Positions 8,102 to 16,890 are shown, counted from the stretch's first letter. The stretch: DNA of 64,000 nucleotides from Caballeronia insecticola (GCF_000402035.1 NC_021288.1:372001-436000), one strand, 5' to 3'. Notes: a model not told the origin generated them from the sequence alone. A program made the numbers and translations.

Positions 8102-9862
8102 TTAGCGTCGCGGTGTCGTGCCGCGCTTTTCGGTCGCGCGTAGGAAGTCGAAATCGACGCCTTTGTCGGCTTGCGTCACGGTGTCGTAAAACAGCTTGCG
8201 ATAACCGCGGTCCGCGCTCGGTATGGTCACAGGCGATTGCTTCGCGCGCGCGGCGAGTTCTTCGTCGCTGATCAACACGCTGATCTCGCGCCGCGACACG
8301 CTCAGGCGAATGCGGTCGCCCGAACGAACATGCGCGAGCGGCCCGCCGACCGCCGATTCCGGCGTCACGTGCAGCACGATCGTGCCGAACGCCGTGCCGC
8401 TCATGCGGCCATCGGAGATGCGCACGATGTCTTTCACGCCCTGCACCGCGAGCTTGCGCGGGATCGGAATGTAACCCGCCTCGGGCATGCCCGGCGCGCC
8501 CTTCGGACCGATGTTCTTCAACACGAGCACATCGTCGGCGGTGACGTCGAGGTCGTCGGCATCGATGCGCGCGGCCAGATCCGCCGCGTTCTCGAACACG
8601 ACCGCGCGGCCTTCGTGCTCCATCAGCTTCGCATTCGCCGCCGACTGCTTGATGATCGCGCCGCCCGGCGCGAGATTGCCTTCCAGCACCGCGATGCCGC
8701 CTTGCGGGAAGATCGGCCGATCGAACGGACGCACGACGTCCTGCGCGAACGCGGGCCCGGCCGCTTCGATTTCTTCGCCGAGCGTGCGCCCCGTGACCGT
8801 GAGCGCATCGAGATTCAGGAGCGGCTTCAGTTCGCGCAGCAAGGTCGCCATGCCGCCGGCCTTATGAAAATCTTCCATGTAATGCGCGCCCGATGGCTTG
8901 AGATCGACGAGCACCGGCGTCTCGCGTCCCATGCGATCGAGCGCCTTGAGATCGACGTCATAGCCCATGCGTCCGGCGATAGCCGTCAGATGCACGATGC
9001 CGTTGGTCGAGCCGCCAATCGCGAGCAGCACGCGCATTGCGTTCTCGAAGGCTTCCGCGGTGAGGATCTTGTCGATGGTGAGTTGATCGCGCGCCATCTG
9101 CACGGCTTGCGTGCCCGTCATTTCCGCGACGCGCATGCGGTCCGAAGTCACCGCGGGCGGCGACGCGCCGCCGGGCACCGTCATGCCGAGCGCTTCGGCG
9201 ATGCAGGCCATGGTGCTCGCGGTGCCCATCACCGAGCAGGTGCCGACGCTCGCCACAAGCTGATTGTTCACGGCCGCGATTTCGGTTTCGTCGATTTCCT
9301 CGGCGCGAAAGCGGCCCCAGTAGCGCCGGCAATCCGTGCACGCGCCGACGCGTTCGCCGCGATGCGCGCCCGTGAGCATGGAGCCGGTGATGAGCTGGAT
9401 CGAAGGAATGTTCGCCGATGCCGCGCCCATCAGTTGCGCGGGCACGGTCTTGTCGCAGCCGCCGATCAGCACGACGGCGTCCATCGGCTGCGCGCGGATC
9501 ATCTCTTCCGTGTCGATCGACATCAGATTGCGCAGATACATGCTCGTCGGTTGCGAGAACGATTCGGCGATCGAGATGGTCGGGAAGTCCATCGGCAGGC
9601 CGCCCGCGAGCATGACGCCGCGCTTGACGGCTTCGATGAGTTGCGGCGCGTTGCCGTGACACGGGTTATACGCGCTGCCCGTATTCACGATGCCGATGAC
9701 CGGGCGATCGAGCGCGCTGTCGGTGTAGCCCGCGCCCTTGATGAACGCCTTGCGCAGAAAGAGTGAGAAGCCGCTGTCGCCGTAGTTGGTCAGCGATTTG
9801 CGCAGGCCGCCGGGGGGCGAGGCTTGCGCGTCGGCGGGCTTCTTCTTGAATGTATCGCTCAT
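8102..9862 (-). CDS. IlvD/Edd-family sugar-acid dehydratase
   Basis: This 586-residue Fe-S dehydratase has the conserved cysteine motifs of the family: NPCHGN early, GGCDKTVPA, and GACTDCRRYWGRF. It also carries the C-terminal GRMSGTAFG signature. The N-terminal LTNYGDSGFSLFLRKAFIKG is the form seen in L-arabonate, D-xylonate and related aldonate dehydratases rather than in biosynthetic IlvD. It probably makes the 2-keto-3-deoxy acid that the DapA-fold enzyme next door consumes. ATG 9862 has AGGAG ten bases upstream. A copy of the shared 21-bp element lies 74 bases upstream and a terminator follows, so it appears to be its own transcription unit under the same regulator. Confidence 0.88.
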   Translation of the reverse strand: MSDTFKKKPADAQASPPGGLRKSLTNYGDSGFSLFLRKAFIKGAGYTDSALDRPVIGIVNTGSAYNPCHGNAPQLIEAVKRGVMLAGGLPMDFPTISIAESFSQPTSMYLRNLMSIDTEEMIRAQPMDAVVLIGGCDKTVPAQLMGAASANIPSIQLITGSMLTGAHRGERVGACTDCRRYWGRFRAEEIDETEIAAVNNQLVASVGTCSVMGTASTMACIAEALGMTVPGGASPPAVTSDRMRVAEMTGTQAVQMARDQLTIDKILTAEAFENAMRVLLAIGGSTNGIVHLTAIAGRMGYDVDLKALDRMGRETPVLVDLKPSGAHYMEDFHKAGGMATLLRELKPLLNLDALTVTGRTLGEEIEAAGPAFAQDVVRPFDRPIFPQGGIAVLEGNLAPGGAIIKQSAANAKLMEHEGRAVVFENAADLAARIDADDLDVTADDVLVLKNIGPKGAPGMPEAGYIPIPRKLAVQGVKDIVRISDGRMSGTAFGTIVLHVTPESAVGGPLAHVRSGDRIRLSVSRREISVLISDEELAARAKQSPVTIPSADRGYRKLFYDTVTQADKGVDFDFLRATEKRGTTPRR

Positions 9863-9936
9863 GTCGCTCGCGTCTCCTGTGGGAATATCGGCATTATCGC
9901 GACTGCTCCGCGCCGCCGCGACGCGCTCGCGCTTGT

Positions 9937-9957
9937 TTCAAAGCATAGAAGTTTTTG
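9937..9957 (-). promoter_or_regulatory. Putative LysR operator 2, upstream of IlvD/Edd gene
   Basis: This 21-bp element has plus-strand ends TTCAAAG and GTTTTTG, 74 bases upstream of the ATG at 9862. It matches the copies at 8004 and 10888 at the TTCAAA block, the AA pair at positions 13-14 of the element, and the TTTT block. Confidence 0.5.
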
Positions 9958-9970
9958 CGTCCGGATGCGA

Positions 9971-10885
9971 CTATCGCCTGGGTTTGCCGTGTTTGTGTCC
10001 ATGCTCGTGACGCTCGCGCTCGATCGAATCGGCGGCGCCGAGAAACGCCTGCACGAGCCGGATGCGCGCGCACGAACGTCCCCATAGCAAGCCGACGAGC
10101 CGTTTCGGCGCGACGTTCGGCAATGCCCATTTACGCACGGAAATGCCCGGATATTCGGTCGGCGCCCAGTCCGGCACGAGCGACACGCCCAGCCCGCGAT
10201 CGACCAGTGTGGCGATGGCCGCAAGCCCGTCGAGTTCGCAACGCTGCTGCGGCTTGATGCCGTGCTGACGCAAATACGCATCCGCAAGCTGACCGCCGAC
10301 GACATTGCGGTCGTAACGAATGAAAGGTTCGGTCAGCAGGGTCGCATGCACGTCGTTGACGTGCATCGTGGCGGGCGTGAGCAGCACGAGCGGCTCGGTG
10401 CGGAACGTATGCCAGTCGCAACTCTTCGGCAGATTGAAAAGCGGCTGCGCGATCACGGCGGCATCGAGATCGCCCGTCGTCACCTTGCGGTACAGATCGA
10501 GCGAAGTGCCGGGTTCGAGATAGAAGTCCATCTGCGGATGACGATTCAACAGCACCGCGAGCGCATCGGGAATGAGGCTGGCCATCATGGTCGCCATGCC
10601 GCCGAGCCGCAACTGACCGCCGAGTTGATCCGTATCTTCGATGTCCGAGCGCAGATCGCGAATATCGTGCAGCACCGTGCGCGCCCGCGCCAGGATGCGC
10701 TCGCCCGCTTCCGTCGCGCCGACCGTGCGGCCCGAGCGGCGCACGAGCGTCGTGCCGAGTTCGGCTTCGAGCATCTTGACGCGCTGCGCGACCGCTGCGG
10801 GCGTCAGATCGAGCCTGCGCGCGGCCTCGGCGATCGATCCCAGCTCGACGACGAACACGAAGCTCTGCAGATAGCGCGAGTCCAT
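9971..10885 (-). CDS. LysR-family transcriptional regulator of the sugar-acid genes
   Basis: This 304-residue regulator has an N-terminal winged helix-turn-helix at about residues 1-60 (FVFVVELGSIAEAARRLDLTPAAVAQRVKMLE). An effector domain with the usual LysR lobes follows. The ATG at 10885 has no clear Shine-Dalgarno. It begins two bases from a copy of the 21-bp element, so autoregulation by steric block is plausible. It diverges from the enolase-superfamily gene at 10990 and sits just upstream of the IlvD/Edd gene on the same strand. The inducer is likely a sugar acid or its keto-deoxy product, which is inference. Confidence 0.88.
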   Translation of the reverse strand: MDSRYLQSFVFVVELGSIAEAARRLDLTPAAVAQRVKMLEAELGTTLVRRSGRTVGATEAGERILARARTVLHDIRDLRSDIEDTDQLGGQLRLGGMATMMASLIPDALAVLLNRHPQMDFYLEPGTSLDLYRKVTTGDLDAAVIAQPLFNLPKSCDWHTFRTEPLVLLTPATMHVNDVHATLLTEPFIRYDRNVVGGQLADAYLRQHGIKPQQRCELDGLAAIATLVDRGLGVSLVPDWAPTEYPGISVRKWALPNVAPKRLVGLLWGRSCARIRLVQAFLGAADSIERERHEHGHKHGKPRR

Positions 10886-10887
10886 CG

Positions 10888-10908
10888 ATAAAATTTTTTG
10901 GGTTTGAA
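10888..10908 (+). promoter_or_regulatory. Putative LysR operator 3, divergent lysR / enolase-family promoter
   Basis: This third copy of the 21-bp element reads ATAAAATTTTTT then GGGTTTGAA on the plus strand. It ends 81 bases before the ATG at 10990 and begins right beside the regulator's own start codon. It has the same orientation relative to gene 10990 as the other two copies have to their genes. Confidence 0.5.
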
Positions 10909-10989
10909 GAAGCCAGAGGATACTTCCACTTCGACCTGCATGTCATCAGACTTGAGCATGTCATCACAAGACTACACAGGGAGACAGGC

Positions 10990-12117
10990 ATGCCCATTAT
11001 CGAATCCATCGCCGTGTGCGCGGCCGCCGTGCCGCTCGATCGCGTCACGTCGTTTTCGACGCGCACGGTGTCCACGCGTCATTACGGCCTCGTCAAAGTG
11101 CGCTCGACGGATGGCGTCGAAGGCATCGGCTTCTGTTATGTCGGCAGCGGCGCGGGCGAATTGCTGACGGTCGCCGTCGAGCAATTGCTTGCGCCGGTAC
11201 TCATCGGACGAGACTCGTATGCCGTCGAAGGACTGTGGCAGGCCATGTACGACGAAGCACTGCTGCAAGGACGCGCAGGCACGGTGATGCGCGCACTCTC
11301 GATTCTCGACATCGCGCTGTGGGACCTCAACGCGCGCACGCACGGCGTGGCGCTGCACAAGTACCTCGGCGCGCATCAGCTCGACACGGTGCCCGCCTAT
11401 GCGAGCGGCGGCTATTACCTCGACGGCAAGACGCCAGGCAAGCTCGGCGAGGAAATGGCGAGCTATGTCGAGATGGGATTTCGCGCGGTGAAGATGAAGG
11501 GCGGGCGTCTCTCGCCGCGCGAAGAGGAGCAGCGCGTGAAGGCGGCGCGTGAAGCGGTGGGGCCGGACGTCGAACTGATGATCGACATGAACAATGGCTG
11601 GACCGATCTCACGCAGGCCTTGCAACATGTGCGCCGCTTCGAGCAATACGATCCGTACTTTATCGAGGAGCCGTTCTCGCCCGATGACGTCGACAATCAC
11701 GCGCGGCTCGCCAAAGCCACGCGCATTCCGGTGGCGACGGGCGAGATCGGCTATGGCCGCTGGTATCACAAGGAACTGCTGGACAAGGGCGCGGCCGCGA
11801 TCCTGCAAACGGACGCGGCGGTGTGCGGCGGCATTACCGAATGGCGCAAGATCGCGGCGACGGCAGCGAGTCACGGTGTGGTGATGTGTCCGCACTGGTT
11901 CCATGATCTGCATGCGCCGCTCGTTGCCGCGACGCCGAATGCGCGTTACGTCGAATTCTTCTGGGACGATCAGGTGCTGAATTTCAGGCGTCTCGTCGAC
12001 CGGCAACTGACGCAGCGCGATGGGCGCATCACGTTGCATCAGGAGCCGGGCCTCGGCTTTTCATTCGATGAACAGCAAGTCGCGAAGTACGGAAAGTGGA
12101 GCCGTGTCGGCGGCTGA
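10990..12117 (+). CDS. Mandelate racemase/muconate lactonizing enzyme family (acid-sugar dehydratase or galactarolactone cycloisomerase)
   Basis: This 375-residue enolase-superfamily enzyme keeps its catalytic set. Base lysines are Lys168 and Lys170 in VKMKGG. Metal ligands are Asp199 (MIDMNNGW), Glu226 (FIEEPF) and Glu252 (TGEIG). His302 lies in CPHWFHD. Such enzymes abstract a proton alpha to a carboxylate with Mg2+. With a uronate dehydrogenase and a lactone-processing amidohydrolase in the window, D-galactarolactone cycloisomerase is an attractive role. An aldonate dehydratase is equally consistent with the LysR-linked genes. ATG 10990 has AGGGAGA upstream. It diverges from the LysR gene. 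Confidence 0.85.
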   Translation: MPIIESIAVCAAAVPLDRVTSFSTRTVSTRHYGLVKVRSTDGVEGIGFCYVGSGAGELLTVAVEQLLAPVLIGRDSYAVEGLWQAMYDEALLQGRAGTVMRALSILDIALWDLNARTHGVALHKYLGAHQLDTVPAYASGGYYLDGKTPGKLGEEMASYVEMGFRAVKMKGGRLSPREEEQRVKAAREAVGPDVELMIDMNNGWTDLTQALQHVRRFEQYDPYFIEEPFSPDDVDNHARLAKATRIPVATGEIGYGRWYHKELLDKGAAAILQTDAAVCGGITEWRKIAATAASHGVVMCPHWFHDLHAPLVAATPNARYVEFFWDDQVLNFRRLVDRQLTQRDGRITLHQEPGLGFSFDEQQVAKYGKWSRVGG

Positions 12118-12198
12118 CCGAATCATTCGACATGCGGGCTTCGCGGCGTGTGTTGAGCGCCGCGCATGTCCCGCATTCGAAGACGTGCTTCGTGACTA

Positions 12199-13323
12199 TC
12201 AGCCAGGATCGCTCTGCATGCGCATGGCCGGATGCGCATCGGCATCGTCGAAGTATGGCGACTGAGCGATGTCAGCCGCTGCGGTCGCCTCCGCGCACAC
12301 GACAATCTCGTCGGACAGCGATTCGACGTTCGAGCCTCTTCCTCGATTGCGTCGCCAGCCTGCGGGCGGCATGCCGAACTGACGTTTGAACGCGCGATTG
12401 AACGCAGCCTCCGATTCGTAGCCCACGCCTTCCGCGACGGCCGCAATCGGGCGCGGTCCCGAAAGCAGATCTTGCGCGGCAACCTGAAGACGCCATCGCG
12501 CGAGATACTGCATCGGCGCATGGCCGAGCAGCTGCGTGAAGCGCTGCGCGAGTGCGGAACGCGAGAGACCGACACGCCGCGCGAGTTCATCGACGGTCCA
12601 CGCGAACGCGGGCTGCGCATGCAGCAACGCGAGCGCCTTGCCGACGAAACGATCGCCGACGCCCGCGAGCCAGCCGCGTCGATCTGCCGGCAACGCTTCG
12701 ATGCAGCGCCGCACCGCTTCCACGAACAGCAGCTCCGAGAGCCGCGCCAGCACGATTGCGCTGCCGGGACGCCACTCGGCCGCTTCCGCTGCCGCGAATT
12801 TCAACGACGATTCGAGCCACGCCGAGTGCGGATCGTCGCGCATATCGACCTTGAAGAGCCGCGGCAACGAAGACAGCACCGGATTCGCGTGCATGTCGTC
12901 GCAAGCGAGAAAGCCGCAGATGATGCGCGTGCGCACGCCTGTCTGATCTGAATCGCCGGCGCCATAACTCAGGCGCATGACTTCTCCTGGCGACGTATTC
13001 AGATATCTCGACACCATTTCTTCGGCCGGTACGGGGACGAGTTCGAGCGAACTGCCCATCAGATGCGCTTCGCCTTGCGGCACGACAAGCAACTCGCCTG
13101 CATCGACGCGCACCGCCGATGAAGGATCGTCGACGAGCGCCGCCCAGCAGCTTCCTTCCACGATCAGGTGATAGGACACGACACGCTCGGCGGTCGGCAG
13201 AAACGTCGCGCACAAGGCCGGCGACACCTGTCCGACGACGCACCACGGCGCCGTGAAGTCGCCGTTTAAATACACGGCGCCGCTAAGACGCAAGAGACGA
13301 AGAACATCGGAGAGCGCGTCCAT
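12199..13323 (-). CDS. AraC-family regulator with N-terminal cupin domain
   Basis: This transcription factor has about 374 residues. The N-terminal half is a cupin_6-type sensor (SGAVYLNGDFTAPWCVVG). The C-terminal third is an AraC DNA-binding domain with two helix-turn-helices (DELARRVGLSRSALAQRF and PIAAVAEGVGYESEAAFNRAF). The frame is open to a GTG at 13383, but the start is placed at ATG 13323 because close relatives begin MDALSDVLRLL. Neither start has a strong ribosome site. It diverges from the methyltransferase at 13561, the usual arrangement for this regulator type and its target. The target assignment is inference. Confidence 0.85.
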   Translation of the reverse strand: MDALSDVLRLLRLSGAVYLNGDFTAPWCVVGQVSPALCATFLPTAERVVSYHLIVEGSCWAALVDDPSSAVRVDAGELLVVPQGEAHLMGSSLELVPVPAEEMVSRYLNTSPGEVMRLSYGAGDSDQTGVRTRIICGFLACDDMHANPVLSSLPRLFKVDMRDDPHSAWLESSLKFAAAEAAEWRPGSAIVLARLSELLFVEAVRRCIEALPADRRGWLAGVGDRFVGKALALLHAQPAFAWTVDELARRVGLSRSALAQRFTQLLGHAPMQYLARWRLQVAAQDLLSGPRPIAAVAEGVGYESEAAFNRAFKRQFGMPPAGWRRNRGRGSNVESLSDEIVVCAEATAAADIAQSPYFDDADAHPAMRMQSDPG

Positions 13324-13560
13324 GGCAAGTCCAGTTTCGGCGTCCTGCGCAAAACATCTGGACGCACGGTCATTCATATTCACCGTTCGCGCGCCGATAC
13401 TTGCATCACGCGAAACCTCATTGAAGCAAGGGTAAGCGCAGTTGGAGCAATCGCCAACCGACTTTAGCGTCGCGCCGGTTTGATGAAGCTTGCAAGCTCG
13501 CGGGGCACTTAAAACAGAGATGCTTTTGCATCGTCGTCAATTCGTTTATCAGGAGCAAAC

Positions 13561-14394
13561 ATGTCCGCAGTCGCTACCGCATTCTCGCCCGCTGCCGATC
13601 TCGCCGCCGTCAAGGTCCGTCAGCAAGCCGCCTGGTCGACGGGCAACTACGCGGTCGTCGGCACGACGCTGCAGATCGTCGGGGAGAATCTCTGCGAGGC
13701 GCTCGATCTTCGCGCCGGCAGCCGCGTGCTGGATGTCGCGGCGGGTAACGGCAACGCGACGCTCGCCGCCGCGCGTCGCTGGTGCGATGTCACGTCGACA
13801 GACTACGTCGCCGCGCTGCTCGATGCGGGCCGTGCGCGCGCGGAAGCCGAAGGGCTTGCGGTGCACTTTCAGGAAGCGGATGCCGAATCCCTGCCGTTCG
13901 ACGATGCCTCGTTCGACGTCGTGATGTCGACCTTCGGCGTGATGTTCACGCCGAATCAGGAACAGGCCGCGAGCGAACTCATGCGCGTCTGCAAACCGGG
14001 CGGAAAGATCGGCCTTGCGAACTGGACGCCGGACAGTTTCATCGGACAAGTGTTCAAGACCATCGGGCAGTACATCGCGCCGCCTGCCGGTGTGAAGTCG
14101 CCCGCGCTATGGGGTACGGAGACGCGCATCGCGGAACTGATGGGCGGCCACGCCGCGCGCATCGTTGCGACGCGCCGTGAGTTCTTTTTCCGTTATCGTT
14201 CGCCGGCCCATTTCATCGACGTATTCCGCACTTACTACGGTCCGATGAACAAGGCGTTCGCCGCGCTCGAAGGCGAGCGGCAGGCTGCGTTTCTCAACGA
14301 TCTGACGGCGCTGATCGAGAGCCGCAATGTATCCGGCGATTCGACGCTCGTGCTGCCGAGCGAATATCTGGAAATAGTGGTGGAACGGAAATGA
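13561..14394 (+). CDS. SAM-dependent class I methyltransferase
   Basis: This 277-residue cytosolic methyltransferase has a Rossmann-type SAM site. Motif I is VLDVAAGNGNATLAAA, and the post-I acidic region TSTDYVAALLDAGR follows. FDVVMSTFGVMF corresponds to motif IV and MRVCKPGGKIGLANW to motif V. It resembles the UbiE/Coq5-like methyltransferase_11 group, so a small-molecule substrate is likely. ATG 13561 follows AGGAG. The gene diverges from the AraC regulator. Its stop overlaps an ATG at 14391, but the frame from that ATG does not look coding. No substrate can be named. Confidence 0.85.
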   Translation: MSAVATAFSPAADLAAVKVRQQAAWSTGNYAVVGTTLQIVGENLCEALDLRAGSRVLDVAAGNGNATLAAARRWCDVTSTDYVAALLDAGRARAEAEGLAVHFQEADAESLPFDDASFDVVMSTFGVMFTPNQEQAASELMRVCKPGGKIGLANWTPDSFIGQVFKTIGQYIAPPAGVKSPALWGTETRIAELMGGHAARIVATRREFFFRYRSPAHFIDVFRTYYGPMNKAFAALEGERQAAFLNDLTALIESRNVSGDSTLVLPSEYLEIVVERK

Positions 14395-14473
14395 CCGAAC
14401 TGAAACATACGGCGGACGTGGCGATCGATGCGGCGTTGCGTCTGCAGAACCTGATCTGCTTGGCAAGGCTTCG

Positions 14474-14575
14474 CTACGGCTCGGTGTTGATGACATTGCC
14501 GCTGTGTTCGTCGATGTGCTTCTTCGCGTTCCGGTTCGCGTTGTCGGCGTTCGGAACGTCGATGTAGCGGGGCAT
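14474..14575 (-). CDS. Candidate 33-residue hydrophilic small protein
   Basis: A short frame on the minus strand encodes a polar, Asn- and Asp-rich peptide (MPRYIDVPNADNANRNAKK, then a C-terminal part ending VINTEP). Third codon positions are almost all G or C, as in the surrounding real genes, and the amino-acid composition is protein-like. The overlapping plus-strand frame is Cys/Phe-rich and less plausible. Against it: no clear ribosome site precedes the ATG and no family is recognised. It sits between the methyltransferase and the DUF3563 gene. Confidence 0.35.
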   Translation of the reverse strand: MPRYIDVPNADNANRNAKKHIDEHSGNVINTEP

Positions 14576-14613
14576 TTGCGCTTGCCGCAGCGCGCAAAGG
14601 ACCGGAGGACATC

Positions 14614-14745
14614 ATGCTTGTCTACTTGTACCTGCTGATGATGAAAACGCTCGAGCGCGCCGAGCACAGTCATCGCGATGCTTATCTCGCGTCTGCCGTC
14701 GATATGGGCGAACTCGAACGTCGCATGCGATCGTTCGAGCGATGA
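14614..14745 (+). CDS. DUF3563-family small protein
   Basis: This 43-residue protein has a hydrophobic start (MLVYLYLLMMKTLERA) and the family core HRDAYLASAVDMGELERRMRS. DUF3563 proteins are short, common in Burkholderia and relatives, and of unknown function. The conserved region is an amphipathic helix ending in an ELERRM-type motif. GGAGG lies seven bases before the ATG, which strongly supports the start. It is too short for most gene callers. It ends 30 bases before the stop of the convergent PrpF-like gene. Confidence 0.8.
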   Translation: MLVYLYLLMMKTLERAEHSHRDAYLASAVDMGELERRMRSFER

Positions 14746-14775
14746 ATCGATCGTTCCGCGCGATCCATTCTGCAA

Positions 14776-15939
14776 TCACGCACGAAGGCACGAAGGTACG
14801 AAGACGAAGCCTTCCATCAACCGGCGCGCGCTGCGGCTCATGACCGCTTTGGTGACGATCCATGCGCCGTCGTGTTGCCGCGCTTCGGCGCCCACTTGCA
14901 AGCTGCCCGACGGATGACCGAAGCGCACCGTGCCGTTTGCGTGCGGCACGAGCCGGTTTACGAGCGTATCGGGAATCGCTGCCGCGACGGCGATCGCTAC
15001 GGCGCCGGTGCCCGTCATCGCGTGATGCAGCTTGCCCATCGAAAAAATGCGCGCGTTGAGATCGAGCGTGTCGGCGTCGATTGGCTTGCCGCTCGACGCA
15101 ACGTAACTCTCTGGCTTCGCGACGAACGCGAGCTTCGGCGTGTGCGGGCGCAGTTGCGTGGCTTCGTCGGCGGTCTTCGCGAGACCCATGCGCACGGATG
15201 CATGAGCGCGGATCGCTTCGGCCTTCTCCAGCAGCGCGCGATTCGTGTTGATGTCGCGCTGCAATTCGCTGCCCTTCAGTCCAAGCGACGATGCATCGAT
15301 AAAGATAGCGGGATTGCCCGCGTTGATCATCGTCATTTCGATCGCGCCGACGCCGGGTATATCGAGCACGTCGAGCGGGTTTCCGGTTGGGAACATCGCG
15401 CCGTTTGCTTCGTCGCCGTCGCCTGCGGGATCGAGAAATTCGATGCGAATCTCCGCTGCGGGAAACGTCACGCCGTCCAGTTCGAAATCGCCTTCCTCGA
15501 CGACTTCGCCATCGCGCATCGGCACATGCGCGATGATCTTCGCCGCGATGTTGGCCTGCCAGATGCGCACGGTCGCGATGCCGTCGCGTGGCGCATCGAC
15601 TAAGCCTTGCGCGATTGCGAACGGCCCGACCGCCGCGGTGAGGTTGCCGCAATTGCCGGACCAGTCGACGACCGGACGATCGATGGCGACTTGCCCGAAG
15701 CGATAATCGACATCGCAATCCGCACGCGACGAACGCCCGACGATGACCACCTTGCTCGTACTCGATGTCGCGCCGCCCATGCCGTCGATCTGCTGGCCGT
15801 ATGGATCGGGGCTGCCGATCACACGCATGAGGATGCGCTCGCGTGTGAGCGGATCATGCGGGAGCCAGTCGTCGCGGAAGAACACGCCTTTGCTGGTGCC
15901 GCCGCGCATGTAGACGGCCTGAATCTTCGATTGACTCAA
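14776..15939 (-). CDS. PrpF-family isomerase (methylaconitate / oxalomesaconate tautomerase type)
   Basis: This protein has about 387 residues and a duplicated diaminopimelate-epimerase-like fold. The family signature YMRGGTSKGVFF lies at the very N-terminus, with SGNCGNLTAAVGPFA carrying a conserved Cys, and MINAGNPAIFIDA later. Members shift a double bond in tricarboxylates such as methylaconitate or 4-oxalomesaconate. A TTG start at 15939 is chosen: AGGAGA lies just upstream and the protein then begins MSQSKIQAVYMRGG, as relatives do. The longer ATG start at 15990 would run through that ribosome site. It stands alone, without AcnD or PrpC, so a role in aromatic or sugar-acid catabolism is as likely as methylcitrate metabolism. 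Confidence 0.85.
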   Translation of the reverse strand: MSQSKIQAVYMRGGTSKGVFFRDDWLPHDPLTRERILMRVIGSPDPYGQQIDGMGGATSSTSKVVIVGRSSRADCDVDYRFGQVAIDRPVVDWSGNCGNLTAAVGPFAIAQGLVDAPRDGIATVRIWQANIAAKIIAHVPMRDGEVVEEGDFELDGVTFPAAEIRIEFLDPAGDGDEANGAMFPTGNPLDVLDIPGVGAIEMTMINAGNPAIFIDASSLGLKGSELQRDINTNRALLEKAEAIRAHASVRMGLAKTADEATQLRPHTPKLAFVAKPESYVASSGKPIDADTLDLNARIFSMGKLHHAMTGTGAVAIAVAAAIPDTLVNRLVPHANGTVRFGHPSGSLQVGAEARQHDGAWIVTKAVMSRSARRLMEGFVFVPSCLRA

Positions 15940-16008
15940 GATGACTCTCCTGTAGTGCGGCGGCTCATGATAGCGGACCACGAAACGCATCGTTCTTCGA
16001 TGTCATCG

Positions 16009-16890
16009 TCATATGCGCTGAGGAAAGCGTTTAGCGAGCGCGGCTCTGAAACACGACGCGATTTTGGCGAAGCCTGCGCCGGTCGGATGCAGCTCGTTGG
16101 CCCAGTCATCCGGCGCGAGCGCGCCCTGCGTGTGGACCAGCACCATGTCGTGCGCGGGATCGCTGGCGAGCCGTTGCAGCATCGCATGGAAGCGGACGAG
16201 GATGTTCTTCACGATGAGGCTGCCGGGCGCCAGTTGCGGCCAGCCCCGATCGATAAGCGAAGGACGCAGCCACGGTCCGGCGAGATGGCAGGCCGAGACG
16301 CCGGTCGGAATCGCGAAATCGTAGGCGTGCACGAAGATCGGCGCATGAGGTGCGAACTCGTCGCGGATGCGGATCAGATCGAGATACGCACTCTCGACTA
16401 CGCCAAAGATATGGTCGAGGCGATCGACGTCGACACCTTGCGCGGGATCATCGCCGACTGCGCTCGCATCGTTGAGCCAGAAGCGGAACTGGTCGCCGAC
16501 CACGTCGTTGCCGCCGCCGGAAAAGAGCAGGGCGTCGATGGAACCGTTGGCCGGGTCCTGCAACTGCGCGATCAGGCGATTGCGTTTGGTCACGCCGAGG
16601 AGCGTGGTGGTCGCGTCGCTGTAGTGCGCGAGCTTGAGGATCATCGGCGCGGGTTGGCCGGTTTTGCGTAAAGCTTCGAGAACGTCGGTGGCGTGAAGCG
16701 GGTCCGGCAGCGGATAGTCGAACCAGGAATCGCCGTCGCCGATCAGGTTCAGCGGTGCGGGCTTGCCGGACCGTGCATGGAGCGCTTGCGCCTGTCGCAC
16801 CGCGTGCTGATGCGCCGCGACGCGCGCATTCAAATCCTGCTGGATCTGCGTCTGCCAGCGTTCGTAGAGGTTGTTCGCCGGGTGCGTCAT
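16009..16890 (-). CDS. SGNH/GDSL-type hydrolase-like protein
   Basis: This 293-residue protein has the block order of an SGNH hydrolase. Block I is NLIGDGDSWFDYP with the nucleophile Ser, an LLFSGGGNDVVG block follows, and a late NELHPTGAGFAKIA block carries the catalytic His. No signal peptide is visible, so a cytosolic esterase or lipase-like activity is likely. The GDSWFDYP variant marks a poorly characterised subgroup. ATG 16890 is used, with CGGAGCC upstream. It is transcribed away from the response-regulator gene and is probably monocistronic. Substrate unknown. Confidence 0.75.
   Translation of the reverse strand: MTHPANNLYERWQTQIQQDLNARVAAHQHAVRQAQALHARSGKPAPLNLIGDGDSWFDYPLPDPLHATDVLEALRKTGQPAPMILKLAHYSDATTTLLGVTKRNRLIAQLQDPANGSIDALLFSGGGNDVVGDQFRFWLNDASAVGDDPAQGVDVDRLDHIFGVVESAYLDLIRIRDEFAPHAPIFVHAYDFAIPTGVSACHLAGPWLRPSLIDRGWPQLAPGSLIVKNILVRFHAMLQRLASDPAHDMVLVHTQGALAPDDWANELHPTGAGFAKIASCFRAALAKRFPQRI

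Noticed and set aside
8171..9766. 531-residue plus-strand open frame opposite the IlvD/Edd gene
   Set aside because: Composition is dominated by Arg, His and Ala with no motif, and it is exactly antisense to an enzyme with all its Fe-S motifs.
14391..14567. 58-codon frame overlapping the methyltransferase stop (ATGA)
   Set aside because: The second half is a Cys/Phe-rich run opposite a better-coded minus-strand frame, so the overlap alone is not enough to call it.
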